DNA of 64,000 nucleotides from Dipteris shenzhenensis (GCA_047967505.1 CM106540.1), one strand, 5' to 3'. Numbered from the stretch's first letter, positions 11,221-23,503 are shown. A program made the numbers and translations. The notes: a model not told the origin generated them from the letters alone.

Positions 11221-14139
11221 ATGGGTTCTCAAAGCCGTAGAGCTAGTAGACGTGAAAGATGTAGGAACCCCCCCCCAAATCTCATTGACGAGGAGCGCAA
11301 GCGGAAGGCTCGTGAGCGCAAGAGAGCCTCTAGAGCTCGAGCTCGCGCTGCCACCACTGATCCACCTCCAGCTCTACCTCTACATCCCACCTCCACCCCC
11401 ACCCCCACCTCCATTGTCCCCCCATGCTCATCCGCTCCCCTACCTCTAGCCTCCGCCCTTCCCCTAGCCACCTACATTTTGGCCTCCACCTCTACCTCTT
11501 CCCCCTCCACCCTCCCCCCTCCCCCTCCCCCTCCCCCCGCTCCGCTTGGCGCCTCCCTTCCCCCGTCCACCCTACCATCTCCCATTGATCCCGTTGCCCC
11601 ACCTTGTAGCAGCAGTGTTGCTTCACGACGTGACTTGCCGAAGTCCACTATCCGTCGTCGTACTAGCAAGATCGTGCAGTCTTTTTTTTGTGACCTCACG
11701 CCAGCTTCGCAGTCTTCTCTTCTTACGTCCCTGATTGATCACCCTGACTTGGTAGAGTGTAGGAGGCTTGCTGGTCTTGGTGCACGTAGAGATAGGGTTG
11801 TATCTAGCGAGGTCCTTAGCAGTGTTCGACGTTCCTATGCTTCTATTAAGCATAGGAACTCCAGTGATGCCTTGGCAGCACGTCGTGCTATTGTGGCTGC
11901 CATTAGTAGACCTCATATGATAGGCCATGTGCGTACCGCTTCACGTCTTCTTCAGATTGCACCGCGCACATTGCGAGCAGGCATCATTAGGAGGCAGAGT
12001 CTAGAGGATAGTGAGACTGATGCTCTTTGGGCTTCGAGTGGTCGTGCACATCGCAGCGATCGATTGTTGGATGATTCCGCTAGGTCCTTCATACAACAGT
12101 TTTGGGAGGAGCATTGCAGAGCATCCCCGGTGTTCAAGAAGGCATTGCGGAAGAGGGTGTCACGCGGTGTGTACATTGAGCATGGTGCATGTTTTTTGGA
12201 GTGTACCCAGACTGAGTTGTACACTCAGTTTGTAGAGGCGCACCCGGAGTTCAAGATTGGGCAGAGGTCATTTGAGCGATGCAGGCCATGGTTTGTGCGA
12301 TGCTCTCAGGAGCGTGACACATGCTGTTGTCGCTACCATGTGGATTTTGGATTGATGTATGACGTATTCCGTTCCCTTGATGGTCATAGGGGAGTGGTTC
12401 CTACTAGCCCTCGCGACTTCATTCATTCCATATTGTGTACACGAGATGGTGATGCTTTATTCCACTCCCTTGATTGTGTGGAAGGCACGTGTACTTTGTG
12501 TGGTGACTTTGCCAGAGTGCCACGAGTTGCACTAGATACTTGTGATGTGCAGATGGTTCGTTGGCAGCAGTATGAGTACTGTACCTTGACATTAGATGGT
12601 GGTGCACAGTCGAGGAGGTTGCAGCTTGTGGGGAAGGAGACACCACGTGTTGTATTCATCGACTGTTTTCGAGGGAAGCTGTACCGCTACATACGCCACT
12701 CGCACACTGCGAAATGGGAGGATCGTCAGTTTCGTGCATGTTTGAGGACATTTCCTATAGGGGTGGTTGTCTCAGTGGTGGACTTTGCGGAGAATTACAC
12801 CTTTGCACCACAGCATGAGATCCAATCGGAGTATTATTTCTCCGAACAGGTGACGTGTGATTGAGTATTGATTTTTTCCCCGCCTCATTATATTGAATTA
12901 TTTCAATAGTCATAATTTTTTTTCAATGCCATATTGCAGGTTGCTATATTTGTGCACATTAGCTATCGTCATGCACAGGCTCATGTGGATGGCATTGATA
13001 GCACCATGGACTCACGCATCATTGTGCGAGAGTATCACTTCTACATTAGTGATGATCGATCGCATGATGCCCATTTTGTGCAGTATTGCTTCACTTTGCA
13101 TGATAGTTTCTTGAGGGATCATGGTGTCACATGGCAGCGGCGCTGGATCTGGTCAGACGGTTGCGGTGGTCAGTTCAAATCCGCTAGACAGTTTTATTGG
13201 TTCTGCAGATGGCACCGTGAGACAGGCATTCCGATCACATGGAGCTACTTCGAGACAGGGCACGGTAAGGGAGAGCACGATGGTGCAGGTGCTTGTGTGA
13301 AGCGTGCTTTGCGTCGATACCAGTTGCGTCACAGTGCCGATCGCTTCAAGGATGCACATGATGTGGTGCGGTGGTGCAGCCAGCACTTATCCACTAGTGC
13401 TACGTCCTCGTTTCAGTCGCGTGACGATAGGGTGGTGAGCCGGTATTTTTGGTGCGTGGACATTGGGAGTCTTGATCGGTCGCGACCTTTTGATTGTCGT
13501 TCTGTGCCTGGCACTCTTGATTTCCATTCCATCAGGAGCGTAGGTGAGTCTCACCCCGCGATCTTTTCTCGACGGTTTGCATGTTTTTGCTCTGCATGCA
13601 TTGATGATGATTGGGGAGGGTGCTCCATGATACCATGGGCCGATCCATGGGTACGGCGAGTGCTTTCTCCCTTCCAGCCTTGGGAGGAGATACATGATGA
13701 TCAGGATGCGGGATTCAGTTCCTCTAGAGATTATGACCAGCTTACAGATATTTTGCGTATTGGTGATATCTTCGCGGTCATTGCTTCGGAGGGCAATGAG
13801 GAGGGTGTGGATTATTACTTGTTGCGATGCTCTATGCTGAAGAGTGTGCTGAATGAGGATACAGTGGATGGGCATGGGATGCACTTCAATGCTCATAGCA
13901 TGATCGTTGGTGGCCACTATTTTCAGCAGATACAGAGGCGTGGTCGCTATATTGAGTTCCAGGAGTACATGGCGGATCGGGAGGCATACATGTATTCTCA
14001 TCTTGTTGTTGGGATCAAGATTACTTTGAGTCGTGTTCGCACTCGCAAGGCGACGTCCACTCCACGATGGCGCCTTGCAGTGGCGGATCACGAGAGCATA
14101 CTTGCAACTATTGGCATGAGAGCTGATCCTGAGGAGTAG
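11221..14139 (+). CDS. DDE-like transposase, two exons
   Basis: Exons 11221-12849 and 12940-14139 are joined by a 90-bp phase-0 intron (donor CAG/GTGACG, acceptor TTGCAG/GTT), giving about 942 residues. The start is the first ATG (MGSQSRRASRR), after a TATA box. Order: basic Arg-rich N terminus; Pro/Ser-rich linker (about residues 45-135); helical region; Cys-rich region (CCCRYHVDFG; CTLCGD). The catalytic-like core follows: VVSVVDFAENY, RWIWSDGCGGQFK and FETGHGKGEHDG. D-F-A-E-N-Y, S-D-G-x-x-x-Q-F-K and G-H-G-K-G-x-x-D-G recur in transposase-like proteins of unnamed eukaryotic DNA transposons. The intron lies between the first two motifs. The frame is fully intact, so the gene may be active or young. 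Role inferred: cutting and joining at the 9535/23503 ends. Confidence 0.75.
12850..12939 (+). other. Intron of the transposase gene
   Basis: 90-bp AT-rich intron with GT at 12850 and ATATTGCAG ending at 12939. Removal keeps the frame (SEQ/VAIF). Confidence 0.8.
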
Positions 14140-14449
14140 CACATTACATATCTTATTTTTTGGGATCATCAGTTGATCAGATTGATTTTTATTGGGTATC
14201 ACTAGTTGATTACACTTTTTTGTATTCGATATGTATAGGCTCACTGTGTGACCGTACCATTGTATTTTTCATGGACTCATATTTTGTATTTCACTATGAT
14301 GGCTGTATACACGTTCATTCACATCATTGTATTAGATTCTATTTTTAACATGATGTCCGATGTCTTGTCAATGGGATTTGTTGTGTTTGTAATACAAAAA
14401 ATTGTTTATTAGTAGTAATGTTGTAATTTGTTTTGTGCATTAGGACATT

Positions 14450-16349
14450 TTAAAAACGTGACTAAGAAAATAGCGCACGTACTAACGAAATACGCGTGTG
14501 GACTTGCTTGTTGGGGATGAAACTTTGCACGACTCTTAGGCCACCCTAGCCAATAGTCCACGCGAGATTTGGTTTGAATTGATTTGGTGTGCGCCACGTG
14601 GAAGGTACAATGCGTACATTTTTACAATCCCTACTAGCACTCGTGACTACGTATGAGCTATGGCGCATGTACTAACGAAATGCGCATGTGGACTTATCTG
14701 TTGGGAATGAAACTTCGCACAACTCTTAGGCCACCCTAGACATACATCCACGCAAGATTTGTTCTTCAACTTATTTGGTATGCGCCACGTGGAAGGTATA
14801 ATGCGTACATTTTTACAATCCCTACTAGCACGACTACGTGTGAGAAATGGCGCACGTACTAACCAAATATGCATGTGGACTTATCTGTTGGAGATTAAAC
14901 TTTGCACGGCTCTTAGGTTACCGTAGACGTACATCCACGCAAGATTTGGTGACCAACTGATTTGGTATGCGCCACGTGGAAGGTACAATGCGTACATTTT
15001 TGCAATCCCTACTAGCACGACTACGTATGAGCTATGGCGCATGTACTGAGGAAATACGCGTGTGGACTTATCTGTTGGAAATGAAACTTTGCACGACTCT
15101 TAGGCTACCGTAGGCGTACATCCACGCAAGATTTGGTATGCGCCACATGGAAGGACAGTTGCGTACATGTTTACAATCCCTACTAGCACTCGTGACTACG
15201 TATGAAAAATGGCGCACGTACTAATGAAATACACACGTGGACTTATCTGTTGGGGACGAAACTTCACATGCCTCTTAAGCTACCCTAGATGTACATCCAC
15301 GCAAGATTTGGTCTCCAATTGATTTGGTATGCGCCACGTGGAAGGACAAATGCATACATTTTTACAATTTCTACTAGCACGACTAAACCCTAAACCCTAA
15401 ACCCTGGACCCTAAATCCTAAACCCTGTTGGGCATGAAACTTCGCACGCCTCTTAGGCTACCCTAGATGTACATCCACGCAAGATTTGGTCTCCAACTGA
15501 TTTTGTTTGCGCCATGTAGAAGCAATCCCTACTAGCACGGCTAAACCCTAAACCCTAAACCCTAAACCCTGGACCCTAAATCCTAAACCCTGTTGGGGAC
15601 GAAACTTCACACGCCTCTTAGGCTACCCTAGACGTACATCCACGCAAGATTTGGTCTCCAACTGATTTGGTTTGCGCCACGTAGAAGCAATCCCTACTAG
15701 CACGGCTAAACCCTAAACCCTAAACCCTGGACCCTAAATCCTAAACCCTGTTGGGGACGAAACTTCACACGCCTCTTAGGCTACCCTAGACGTACATCCA
15801 CGCAAGATTTGGTCTCCAACTGATTTGGTTTGCGCCATGTAGAAGCAATCCCTACTAGCACGGCTAAACCCTAAACCCTAAACCCTAAACCCTGGACCCT
15901 AAATCCTAAACCCTGTTGGGGACGAAACTTCACACGCCTCTTAGGCTACCCTAGACGTACATCCACACAAGATTTGGTCTCCAACTGATTTAGTTTGCGC
16001 CACGTAGAAGCAATCCCTACTAGCACGGCTAAACCCTAAACCCTAAACCCTGGACCCTAAATCCTAAACCCTGTTGGGGATGAAACTTCACACGCCTCTT
16101 AGGCTACCCTAGACGTACATCCACGCAAGATTTGGTCTCCAACTGATTTAGTTTGCGCCACGTAGAAGCAATCCCTACTAGCACGGCTAAACCCTAAACC
16201 CTAAACCCTGGACCCTAAATCCTAAACCCTGTTGGGGACGAAACTTCACATGCCTCTTAGGCTACCCTAGACGTACATCGACGCAAGATTTGGTCTCCAA
16301 CTGATTTGGTTTGCGCCACGTAGAAGCAATCCCTACTAGCACGACTACA
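14450..16349. repeat. Satellite array (11 units) with telomere-like blocks
   Basis: Eleven units share the core TGTTGGGGACGAAACTTC (variants). Core copies start at about 14512, 14700, 14887, 15073, 15248, 15425, 15589, 15748, 15913, 16073 and 16229. The first five units are about 175-188 bp and have no telomeric motif. In the last six, about 156-165 bp, part of the unit is replaced by CTAAACCCTAAACCCT blocks plus GGACCCTAAATCCTAAACCC. The GCGCCACGTGGAAGG segment is shared by early units and shortened to GCGCCACGTAGAAGC in late ones. The array fills the space between the two convergent genes of the element. Confidence 0.92.
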
Positions 16350-17480
16350 CGTTAGCGTACCACCAAAGTCAAAAGAAAATAGTAAAATTAAATTGTGGCC
16401 TAACATGTCACACCTTCCTTGTACTCCCATACATGAGTGGAGTTTAAAAGGGAGAAGTGGGATTGTTAATATGTATATATTTTTTTGGTGCATAGCCTGT
16501 GCAACAACCCTTTCTTTTTACATAAACCAAATACCAACACTTTTCCTTATACCAACCGCCAATCCTTTCTCTTGTACATAAACCACTAAATGCAAAAGAA
16601 AATAGTGAATAAAATGGTGGGCTAGCATGCTACACCTTCCTTGTATTCCCGTATACATGCATTAATTGCCAATTGTGTTGATTTCTCTTCTTTATGTTCA
16701 TTATCTTTTATACATGCATAATAATTAGATTGGTGCATTGGCAAATGTCATATTAAGGAAATTGAAATAGTCCTTAGAAATATGCGATTGTGATTTGGAA
16801 GGCACATGTGATTGTGGTTCGAATATGACAAATATTTAGGTCTTGTTTTCTTTGATCACCAATTAGCACAAGTATTGTTAACAATAACAGACAAATTAAA
16901 CACTGAGTCATAATAAATAACAGCAAAATCATGCAGAGGACAAGTCAGACTCCATTTTTGAAAAAAATCCCCTAAAAATTTATATTTTTTAAAAATTGTA
17001 GGGACAAAATATACGCTTCATGTCAATAATATTAAAAAACTAGATTTGGAAGCATGAATATGACAATAGTTGTCTTTTTGAAAAATTGATGAAAATTTGG
17101 ATTTTGAAACACACTTTATTGACAAACATGAATAGAATAAAATTTTTGTTTAAAAAATGAAAAACTTTTATCCGCAAAATAAAATTTTCATCCAAAATAA
17201 GATGAATTTTGATATGTTTAATGTTTAATGTTTGCAATTAATGTTTAATGTTTACAATTACTTCACATGGCATTCTTTTTTAAATACCTTATGTATTAAA
17301 CAAACTATAAACTGAGATAAACTGAGATAAACAAAGTGCGAAGAACATCATGAAAGTACGAAAATGCTCATACATCATAAAAGTGGGAACAATATCATGA
17401 AAGTACCAAAATGAATCTGTACATCATCATCATCATGCTGCAAAAGTGCATCCCTATACAAGAAACGTGCGAAGCCTAAA
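16350..17480. other. AT-rich spacer downstream of the RING gene
   Basis: No gene or strong repeat. It includes two similar ACCAACCGCCAATCC/ACCAAATACCAACAC stretches near 16520-16580 and a CATCATCATCATG run at 17424-17436. Confidence 0.5.
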
Positions 17481-17483
17481 CAA

Positions 17484-19489
17484 TCAATCTGAATCTGAAT
17501 CTGATAACTCTACATATGATCCTCTAGTGGAACGCTGACGTGGCTCCTGTATGACTCGCTGCCCAACCGTCCGCTGTGTGCCCTCAGGCAATGCCGGCTC
17601 AGATGGGCCAGCCTCATCATCTGCATGAGATGGGCCAGCCTCATCCTGACGAGGAGGGCATGCTGCACGCGCCACTGCTGCCATCTCTGCATCCCTCGCC
17701 TCCTCTATGTACGCGCGTCTCAGCTCCCATAGCCGTGCATCTGCGAATACTCGTGCCTCAAATCCAGCGCGAGTAATCGTCTCTACATGTGAAATACGCT
17801 GGTCTCGGCCCCGCCCTAGCTGCTGCTCCACCCACTGCTGCAATGATGTCTGCAGCTCTGCCTCTCGCTCAATCCGGCGTGCCTCCTCCGCTCGTGCCTC
17901 GTCACCTGGCATGAAGTCACCGTACGAAAAGCGGCGTGGAACGCATGATGCAACCACTGATGTATCCGCACCCTCCTGCATCAGCAATGCTCTCTGTGCC
18001 TCCTCCCTGTAGTGCTCTGTCAGGACTACACGGGCGAATGGATCAACAGCCTGACGATGACCAGGATATAGATCATCCATGCCCAGTCCTCTGTATGTCG
18101 CCACATCAATGTCAGCAAAGCATACCGGGCACACTGAACGTGCCACCATGTGGCGGGTCATGCAGTGGAGATGTGCGATGTGGCCGCACCCTAGTCCAAA
18201 CCACCCTACGGTGTCAAAGTCCTCGTGGCAGAGGACACAAGTGGAGGTAGGAAGCCTCGCTACGACTGCTGCGTCTATCGGTGTCCTAGTCGGCACATCT
18301 ACAGGAGGAGCAGGGTATAGGGCCACACTGGGGTCGATCCTATGGCGCGACGGATCACGACTGATATGCCTCAACTGCAAGATATAGTGCTCTGCGCGAT
18401 GGTATGCTATGCGTGTCCGAATCCTCTGCTCCTCCAAATCTGTCTGCAAGAGTCGTACGCGAGACTCCATCTCTTGACGCAAGAGTCGTACGCGAGACTC
18501 CATCTCCTGACGCAATAGATGTGCCTGCAATGCAAACATGTCGCGTACATGGTGAGAATTAACCAAAAAACTTCAGTTCAAAACACGCTACAAAAAAATA
18601 AACTAACATAATCAAAATAACTAACCTCGTCCCTAGACTCGGCCAACACAGCCTCCAACTCTGCAATCCGTCTGTCTCGAGCCTCCAACTCGTGCTGAGG
18701 CGCCGTAGATGTGGGAGGTGGTGTAGATGTGGGACGCTCCATCGATGATCGAGGTGGGGGAGGTGGAATCGCAATAGATCTCGATAGGGCCGAGACCATG
18801 TGCTGCAAGGATGATGCCACTGAATGAACATCGCCCCTAATCTGTCCTCCCACCGCTCGCAATGCCGGTGCAGGGATGGTGTGCAACTCTGGTCCCTCGC
18901 GTCGACGCCGAACACCTACAATCTGCCGCTCCTGGCGCCCCATCCTACCACGTCCAGCTCCTGATCCTGGACGGGTACTGAGGTAGTCCACCCGATGACC
19001 AAGGACAAACTCGGCATAAAGCTGCATGGCAAACGACCTCGCTATCTGGCGGTTGTGAGGCAACCGACCACCATTCGCAGCAAGATATCTCGGATAAATG
19101 TGTGCTGCTATGATGGGGTGCCTACACCGTAAAATATGCAAGGGGAGCCCTGATCGTGGTCGCTGGCCCTCGGTGTGACCATCCCAAAACATGTCGTCCA
19201 AGGCCTCCCTGTGATGTGACTCCCGCTCAAACAACTGTCGAATCGCTCTCCAATCCAAGCCACCACCAGTGATCTCCGCCTCGGCCTGTGCCTGAAAGCT
19301 ATCCACAACATCCTCAACTGTCTCCAATCGACTCAGAGCCTCAATAACTGAATCCAGGCTCGCAACCAAGTGAGGGGGTGCCCTAGCATCCTGCAGTGCC
19401 CTCATCTCAGCTCTCAGCATCTCTATCTGCATACGAATAGTGGTGCTAGAACCTGTGCACTGGCTGGCGCATGCACAAAAAAAACACAT
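17484..19489 (-). CDS. Coiled-coil RING-H2 protein, two exons seen
   Basis: Minus-strand exons 19489-18626 and 18524-17484 join across a 101-bp phase-0 intron (donor GACGAG/GTTAGT, acceptor TTGCAG/GCACAT). The first exon may itself start at a splice acceptor (CAG/GTTCTAG at 19452), so an upstream exon or a start at 19432 (MQIEMLRAEM) is possible. Order: helical N terminus, Pro-rich linker, predicted coiled coil across the exon junction with an exact 11-residue repeat (RLLRQEMESRV), RING-H2, then an acidic tail ending SDSDSD. RING ligands: CVLC, then CGHIAHLHC, then CPVC, i.e. C-x2-C-x13-C-x-H-x2-H-x2-C-x10-C-x2-C, all eight present. RING-H2 domains commonly act as E3 ubiquitin ligases. A role in protecting or tuning the transposase is speculation. 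It is convergent with the transposase gene inside the same TIRs. Confidence 0.72.
18525..18625 (-). other. Intron of the RING-H2 gene
   Basis: 101 bp, GT at 18625 and AG at 18525 on the minus strand; it keeps phase 0 and joins two coiled-coil-forming segments. Confidence 0.75.
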
Positions 19490-19499
19490 GGAAATTAAT

Positions 19500-21115
19500 A
19501 TTCTATTTGGGTAATGAAAATAATATTCTATTCAATATGACTTATAATCTATTTACGCAATGAAAACTATTTGTACGTACTCCTTGATGAGGTAGATCCT
19601 ATGCACCTACCGACCGGTAGATGGGCCAAATGTGTGGCTCAATATTAATCAATATTATTAATAATTCTTAATTTTGATTAGAATTTTTTCACTCTAGTTG
19701 TTGCATTTTAAAACTTAGATGTCTCAAATATTTTCTCCTTATATGTTTCTCTTTTTTCACTTTTTATCCAATATGAAACTTTTCCACATGTGGTGTAAGG
19801 ACCACATTGTCCACTAATGGCCCCTATACTAAGGACAGATAGTGGAGAGGTTTGGTTAATAAGACCTTCTTTGAATGCTTTACTGCCTTGGGTTTGCAAT
19901 AGATATGGAGGAGATAGAAGGATACCTAATACATTACTTTGAACGATACACAAGCAAGGCGCATCTAGTATTTCTTAGACTACACATTAAAAATGAGAGC
20001 GGGTTCACACTACAAACCTTTTAAAGCGAGAACTTTGAGAAAATAATTAAGCCTTCTCAATATTATCTATTTTGGTTGGGCAATCCACCTCAACTACTGG
20101 CCATTCCTATAGATCATCACTTGGTTCAAGACATTTTGTATAAGACAAACAACATGGAATGGGATGCTTCAAATGTCGACTCTTGAAGGTTATGGAGTTC
20201 TCTCTCTCTTAAGTCTCTTATCTATGATCATTAAGGGATGATTAGGAGAGATTCAGTCATTAACAGGCTCTATTTGAACTTAGGTCTATAGTTGATCAAA
20301 ACACTTGCATATATTAGCATGAATGTGGAATGAATATAGATCCACTAGAGTCCCATGTGCAATGAATGTTAGGTATTCTAGTTAAACTTTCAGTTTCTCT
20401 ATGGCGTATTTCTTTCTTCTTATACATATAAGAGAAGTAGATGAATTATGGACCTAGACAACAAACATGATCAAAGTGCTAGATCTAAAGCATGCCATAG
20501 TGATAGCATAAGAATCTCAAACAGTTTATAGGCACAGACCGTAATATTCGAGTTCTTGAAGACCCATCCAAATATTCTCAATCTTGTAATATTCTTTTTT
20601 CAGTTATGCTAGAGTCTATGCATAACTTAGAAGAATTAGACATTTGCAACTCCATGTCTTCTTAAGGTCTAAGCCACTATTTCATGTCTTCTTAAGGGAT
20701 ATTGAAGATTTGGACTAAGCCACTATCTAGGCATTTCCAAGCTATAGCCTTATCATGCATGCTTAGTCTAATCAATCTATTGACTAATAGGGGACAAATG
20801 CCTTCAACTTATTTCCTAGTAGAATCGATCCTTACTAATTGCCAAATAGTTAAAGGATGATTTATCATTAGTAATTTCCCAATATATTAGGGATGATTAC
20901 CCAAGCTTAAACCTAGTTTCCTTCTAAAGAACTTGCTTGTCCCAAAGTGTCTAGTCAACTTCAAGCTTTGGTCACCAACCATGTCACTAGTCAATCTTTA
21001 ATGTCCAACTCCAATAGTTGACTAGTAGGTTTATGTTTGTGTATTAACTCGATAAGTCGAGCGAGTCTTATACAAAATGTCTTATTAATTTGATAAGTCG
21101 AGCGAGTCTTGTGCC
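19500..21115. other. Spacer, no gene seen
   Basis: AT-rich, only short frames. The words TCATGTCTTCTTAAGG and TCTAAGCCACTA recur near 20650-20730, and TTGATAAGTCGAGCGAGTCT recurs near 21050 and 21090, indicating small local duplications. Confidence 0.5.
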
Positions 21116-21119
21116 TCAT

Positions 21120-22620
21120 TAAACGTTTTTTAAATTGTGAAATTTTCACATTTTAAATTTTAAATGTCGTAATTCAAAATAAAAAAAAAATTTACAAATG
21201 CATTTCAAATTTATAAATACTTAAAAATTAGTCCTATGAACGTTTTTTATTTAATAGAAAGAGCTCTATTTACCAAAAAAAAATCTCATTTCACATTTTA
21301 AATAAAAAATGTCGTAATTTACAAATTTCAAAAAAACATTAAAATGCATTATAAATTTTGAAATTTTTTATAATTTTCCTTATAAACTAAAATTTAATTA
21401 AATTCTACCAAAAAGAAAATGCTACATTAAAAAAACAAAAATATAGAACTCCTAATTCAAAAATTTTTAAAAAATTTACAAATGCATTTCAAAATTAAAA
21501 TATTTTATAATTATTAATATGAACGTTTTTTTAAAATACAATTTCATATAAAAAAGCTCTATTTTGAAAATACAATTTCATTTTCACATTTTAAATAAAA
21601 AATGTAGTAATTCATAAATTTCAAAAAAACATTATATTGCATTTCAAATTTAGAAAATTTTTATTATTTCTCTTTTAACCTAAAATTTTTTATTATTTCT
21701 CTTTTAAATTCTACCTCATAAAAAAAACAGAAATATTTAACATTTTCACATTTTTAATAAAAAAAGCCTCATTAAACGATTTTTAAATTTAAAAATTTCA
21801 CATTTTAAATTATAAATGTCGTAATTTAAAAATTAAAAAATAAAATTTACAAATGCATTTGAAATTTATAAATATTTTATAATTATTAATATGAACTTTT
21901 TTTATTTACTAAAAAAGGCTCTATTTAAAAAAAATAATTAATTTTCACATTTTAAATAACAAATCTCGTAATTTATAAATTTAAGAAAAACTAAATTTAT
22001 AATGCATTTATTATTTTTCTTATAAACTAAAATTTTAAATTACGTTTTTTAAAATTAAAATTTTCACATTTTAAATTATAAATGTCGTAATTTAAAAATT
22101 AAAAAAAAAATTTTACAACTACATTTCAAATTTATAAATATTTTATAATTAATAATATCAACGTTTTTTTATTTACTAAAAAAAGCTCAATTTAAAGAAA
22201 AATAATTAATTTTCACATTTTAAATTAAAAATCTCGTAATTTATAAATTTAAGAAAAACTAAATTTATAATGCATTTTTTAATTTTTCTTATAAACTAAA
22301 ATTTTAAATTACGTTTTTTAAAATTAAAATTTTCACATTTTAAATTATAAATGTCGTAATTTAAAATAAAAAAAAAAAAAATTCAACTACATTTCACATT
22401 TAAAAATATTTTATAATTAATAATATCAACGTTTTTTTATTTACTAAAAAAAGCTCTATTTAAAAAAAAATTAAATTTTCACATTTTAAATAAAAAATCC
22501 CGTAATTCATAAATTTCAGAAAAACATTAAAATGCATTTTATAATTTTTATTTTAAACTAAAATTAAATCAAATTCTACATAAAAGAAAATGCTACATAA
22601 AAGAAAATGCTACACAAAAG
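21120..22620. repeat. AT-rich tandem array
   Basis: Strongly AT-rich segment in which TTTTCACATTTTAAAT, then ATGTCGTAATTTA, then AATGCATTTCAAAT, then GAACGTTTTTT recur in order. GTCGTAATT-like words lie near 21170, 21312, 21606, 21819, 21968, 22089, 22236, 22354 and 22501, giving alternating half-units of about 120-290 bp. It is just inside the right palindrome cluster of the 14-kb element. Confidence 0.8.
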
Positions 22621-22744
22621 AAAATGCCAACCTGGACTCTCCCGCTCCTGCTCCGTCCATGTCCGTCGAAGTCCGTTCGTCGCTCTCCGTCGCTCGCGCT
22701 CTTCCGTCGAAGTCCGGCAAATCCGAAATCGTTGAATGAGACAG

Positions 22745-23406
22745 ATCTCGATCGAGGTATGCGGAATGAGGGGGGTCGCTCTCCTTTTATAATAAAAATT
22801 AGGGTTTGCCTACCTCGATCGAGGTATTCTTTCCATGCCCATACATCCGGGCTCATATACCTCGATCGAGGTACTCTTGACATAACCATGCATGTCGTTG
22901 GCATGCCACAATACCTCGATCGAGGTATTCTTTCCATGCGCATACACCCCGGCACATATACCTCGAGCGAGGTATGGCCATGCCACGATACCTCGATCGA
23001 GGTATTGTGACATGCCCATACATCTCGGTACATCCACGTCGATGGAGGTTTTGACATGCCACGATACCTCGATCGTGGTGTGTTGGCAGAAAACGGGATG
23101 CCAAGTCATGTGTCCACAATACCTCGATCGAGGTATGTCATCTGCCCTGTTGGCTGCCCTTTCGGATGGCCAATACCTCGATCGAGGTTTGCTGGACATG
23201 CCACGTGACCTCGATCGAGGTTGAGCTGGAGGATCACAATACCTCGACGAGGTAGATGTGGCATGTGTAGCTGGCTTGTCAGCAAACCTCGATCGAGGTA
23301 TAGGCTCGGTTCGGCAAAAAGATACGTACCTCGATCGAGGTATGGGCTAGGCTCGGTTGTGCTCGTGTGTGATTTTCATTGGAGCTTCTACCTCGATCGA
23401 GGTGTA
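22745..23406. repeat. Right palindrome cluster (about 15 copies)
   Basis: About fifteen copies of TACCTCGATCGAGGTA or one- to three-base variants in 660 bp, for example at 22811, 22858, 22911, 22990, 23120, 23173, 23285, 23327 and 23390, spaced 30-65 bp. Linkers share CATGCCA/CATGCCCATAC words. One copy has a shortened centre (CTCGACGAGG at 23244). The cluster ends about 70 bp inside the right TIR. Confidence 0.95.
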
Positions 23407-23473
23407 GGAGACCGAAGCAAAACCTTTGTATTTTCACTCGAGCGGGTGTCACACTCACCCGAAAGTGGTCCGG

Positions 23474-23503
23474 AAGTGGACACCCTTAGCTTGCTACCTC
23501 CCC
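23474..23503 (-). repeat. Right terminal inverted repeat
   Basis: The reverse complement reads GGGGA, then GGTAGCAAGCTAAGG, then GTGTCCACTT. It is identical to the left end over 25 bp, with one mismatch in the outer five bases. Confidence 0.85.

Larger units (their letters stand above)
9535..23503 (+). mobile_element. 13.97-kb TIR DNA transposon with transposase and RING-H2 genes
   Basis: Perfect 25-bp inverted repeats (9540-9564 and 23474-23498), extended by a GGGG/CCCC block at the outside, bound the element. Inside are a rightward transposase-like gene (11221-14139), an 11-unit satellite array with telomere-like blocks, a leftward coiled-coil/RING-H2 gene (19489-17484), an AT-rich tandem array and two clusters of a 16-bp palindrome near the ends. 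It splits a minus-strand transposon gene whose two halves flank it. No convincing target-site duplication is visible: left flank ends CTTCTT, right flank starts TTGTCG. The boundaries therefore rest on the TIRs and the split host gene. Confidence 0.7.

Noticed and set aside
15386-16210. True telomere
   Set aside because: AAACCCT blocks are only three to five units long, repeated inside a larger satellite unit, and flanked by ordinary sequence on both sides.
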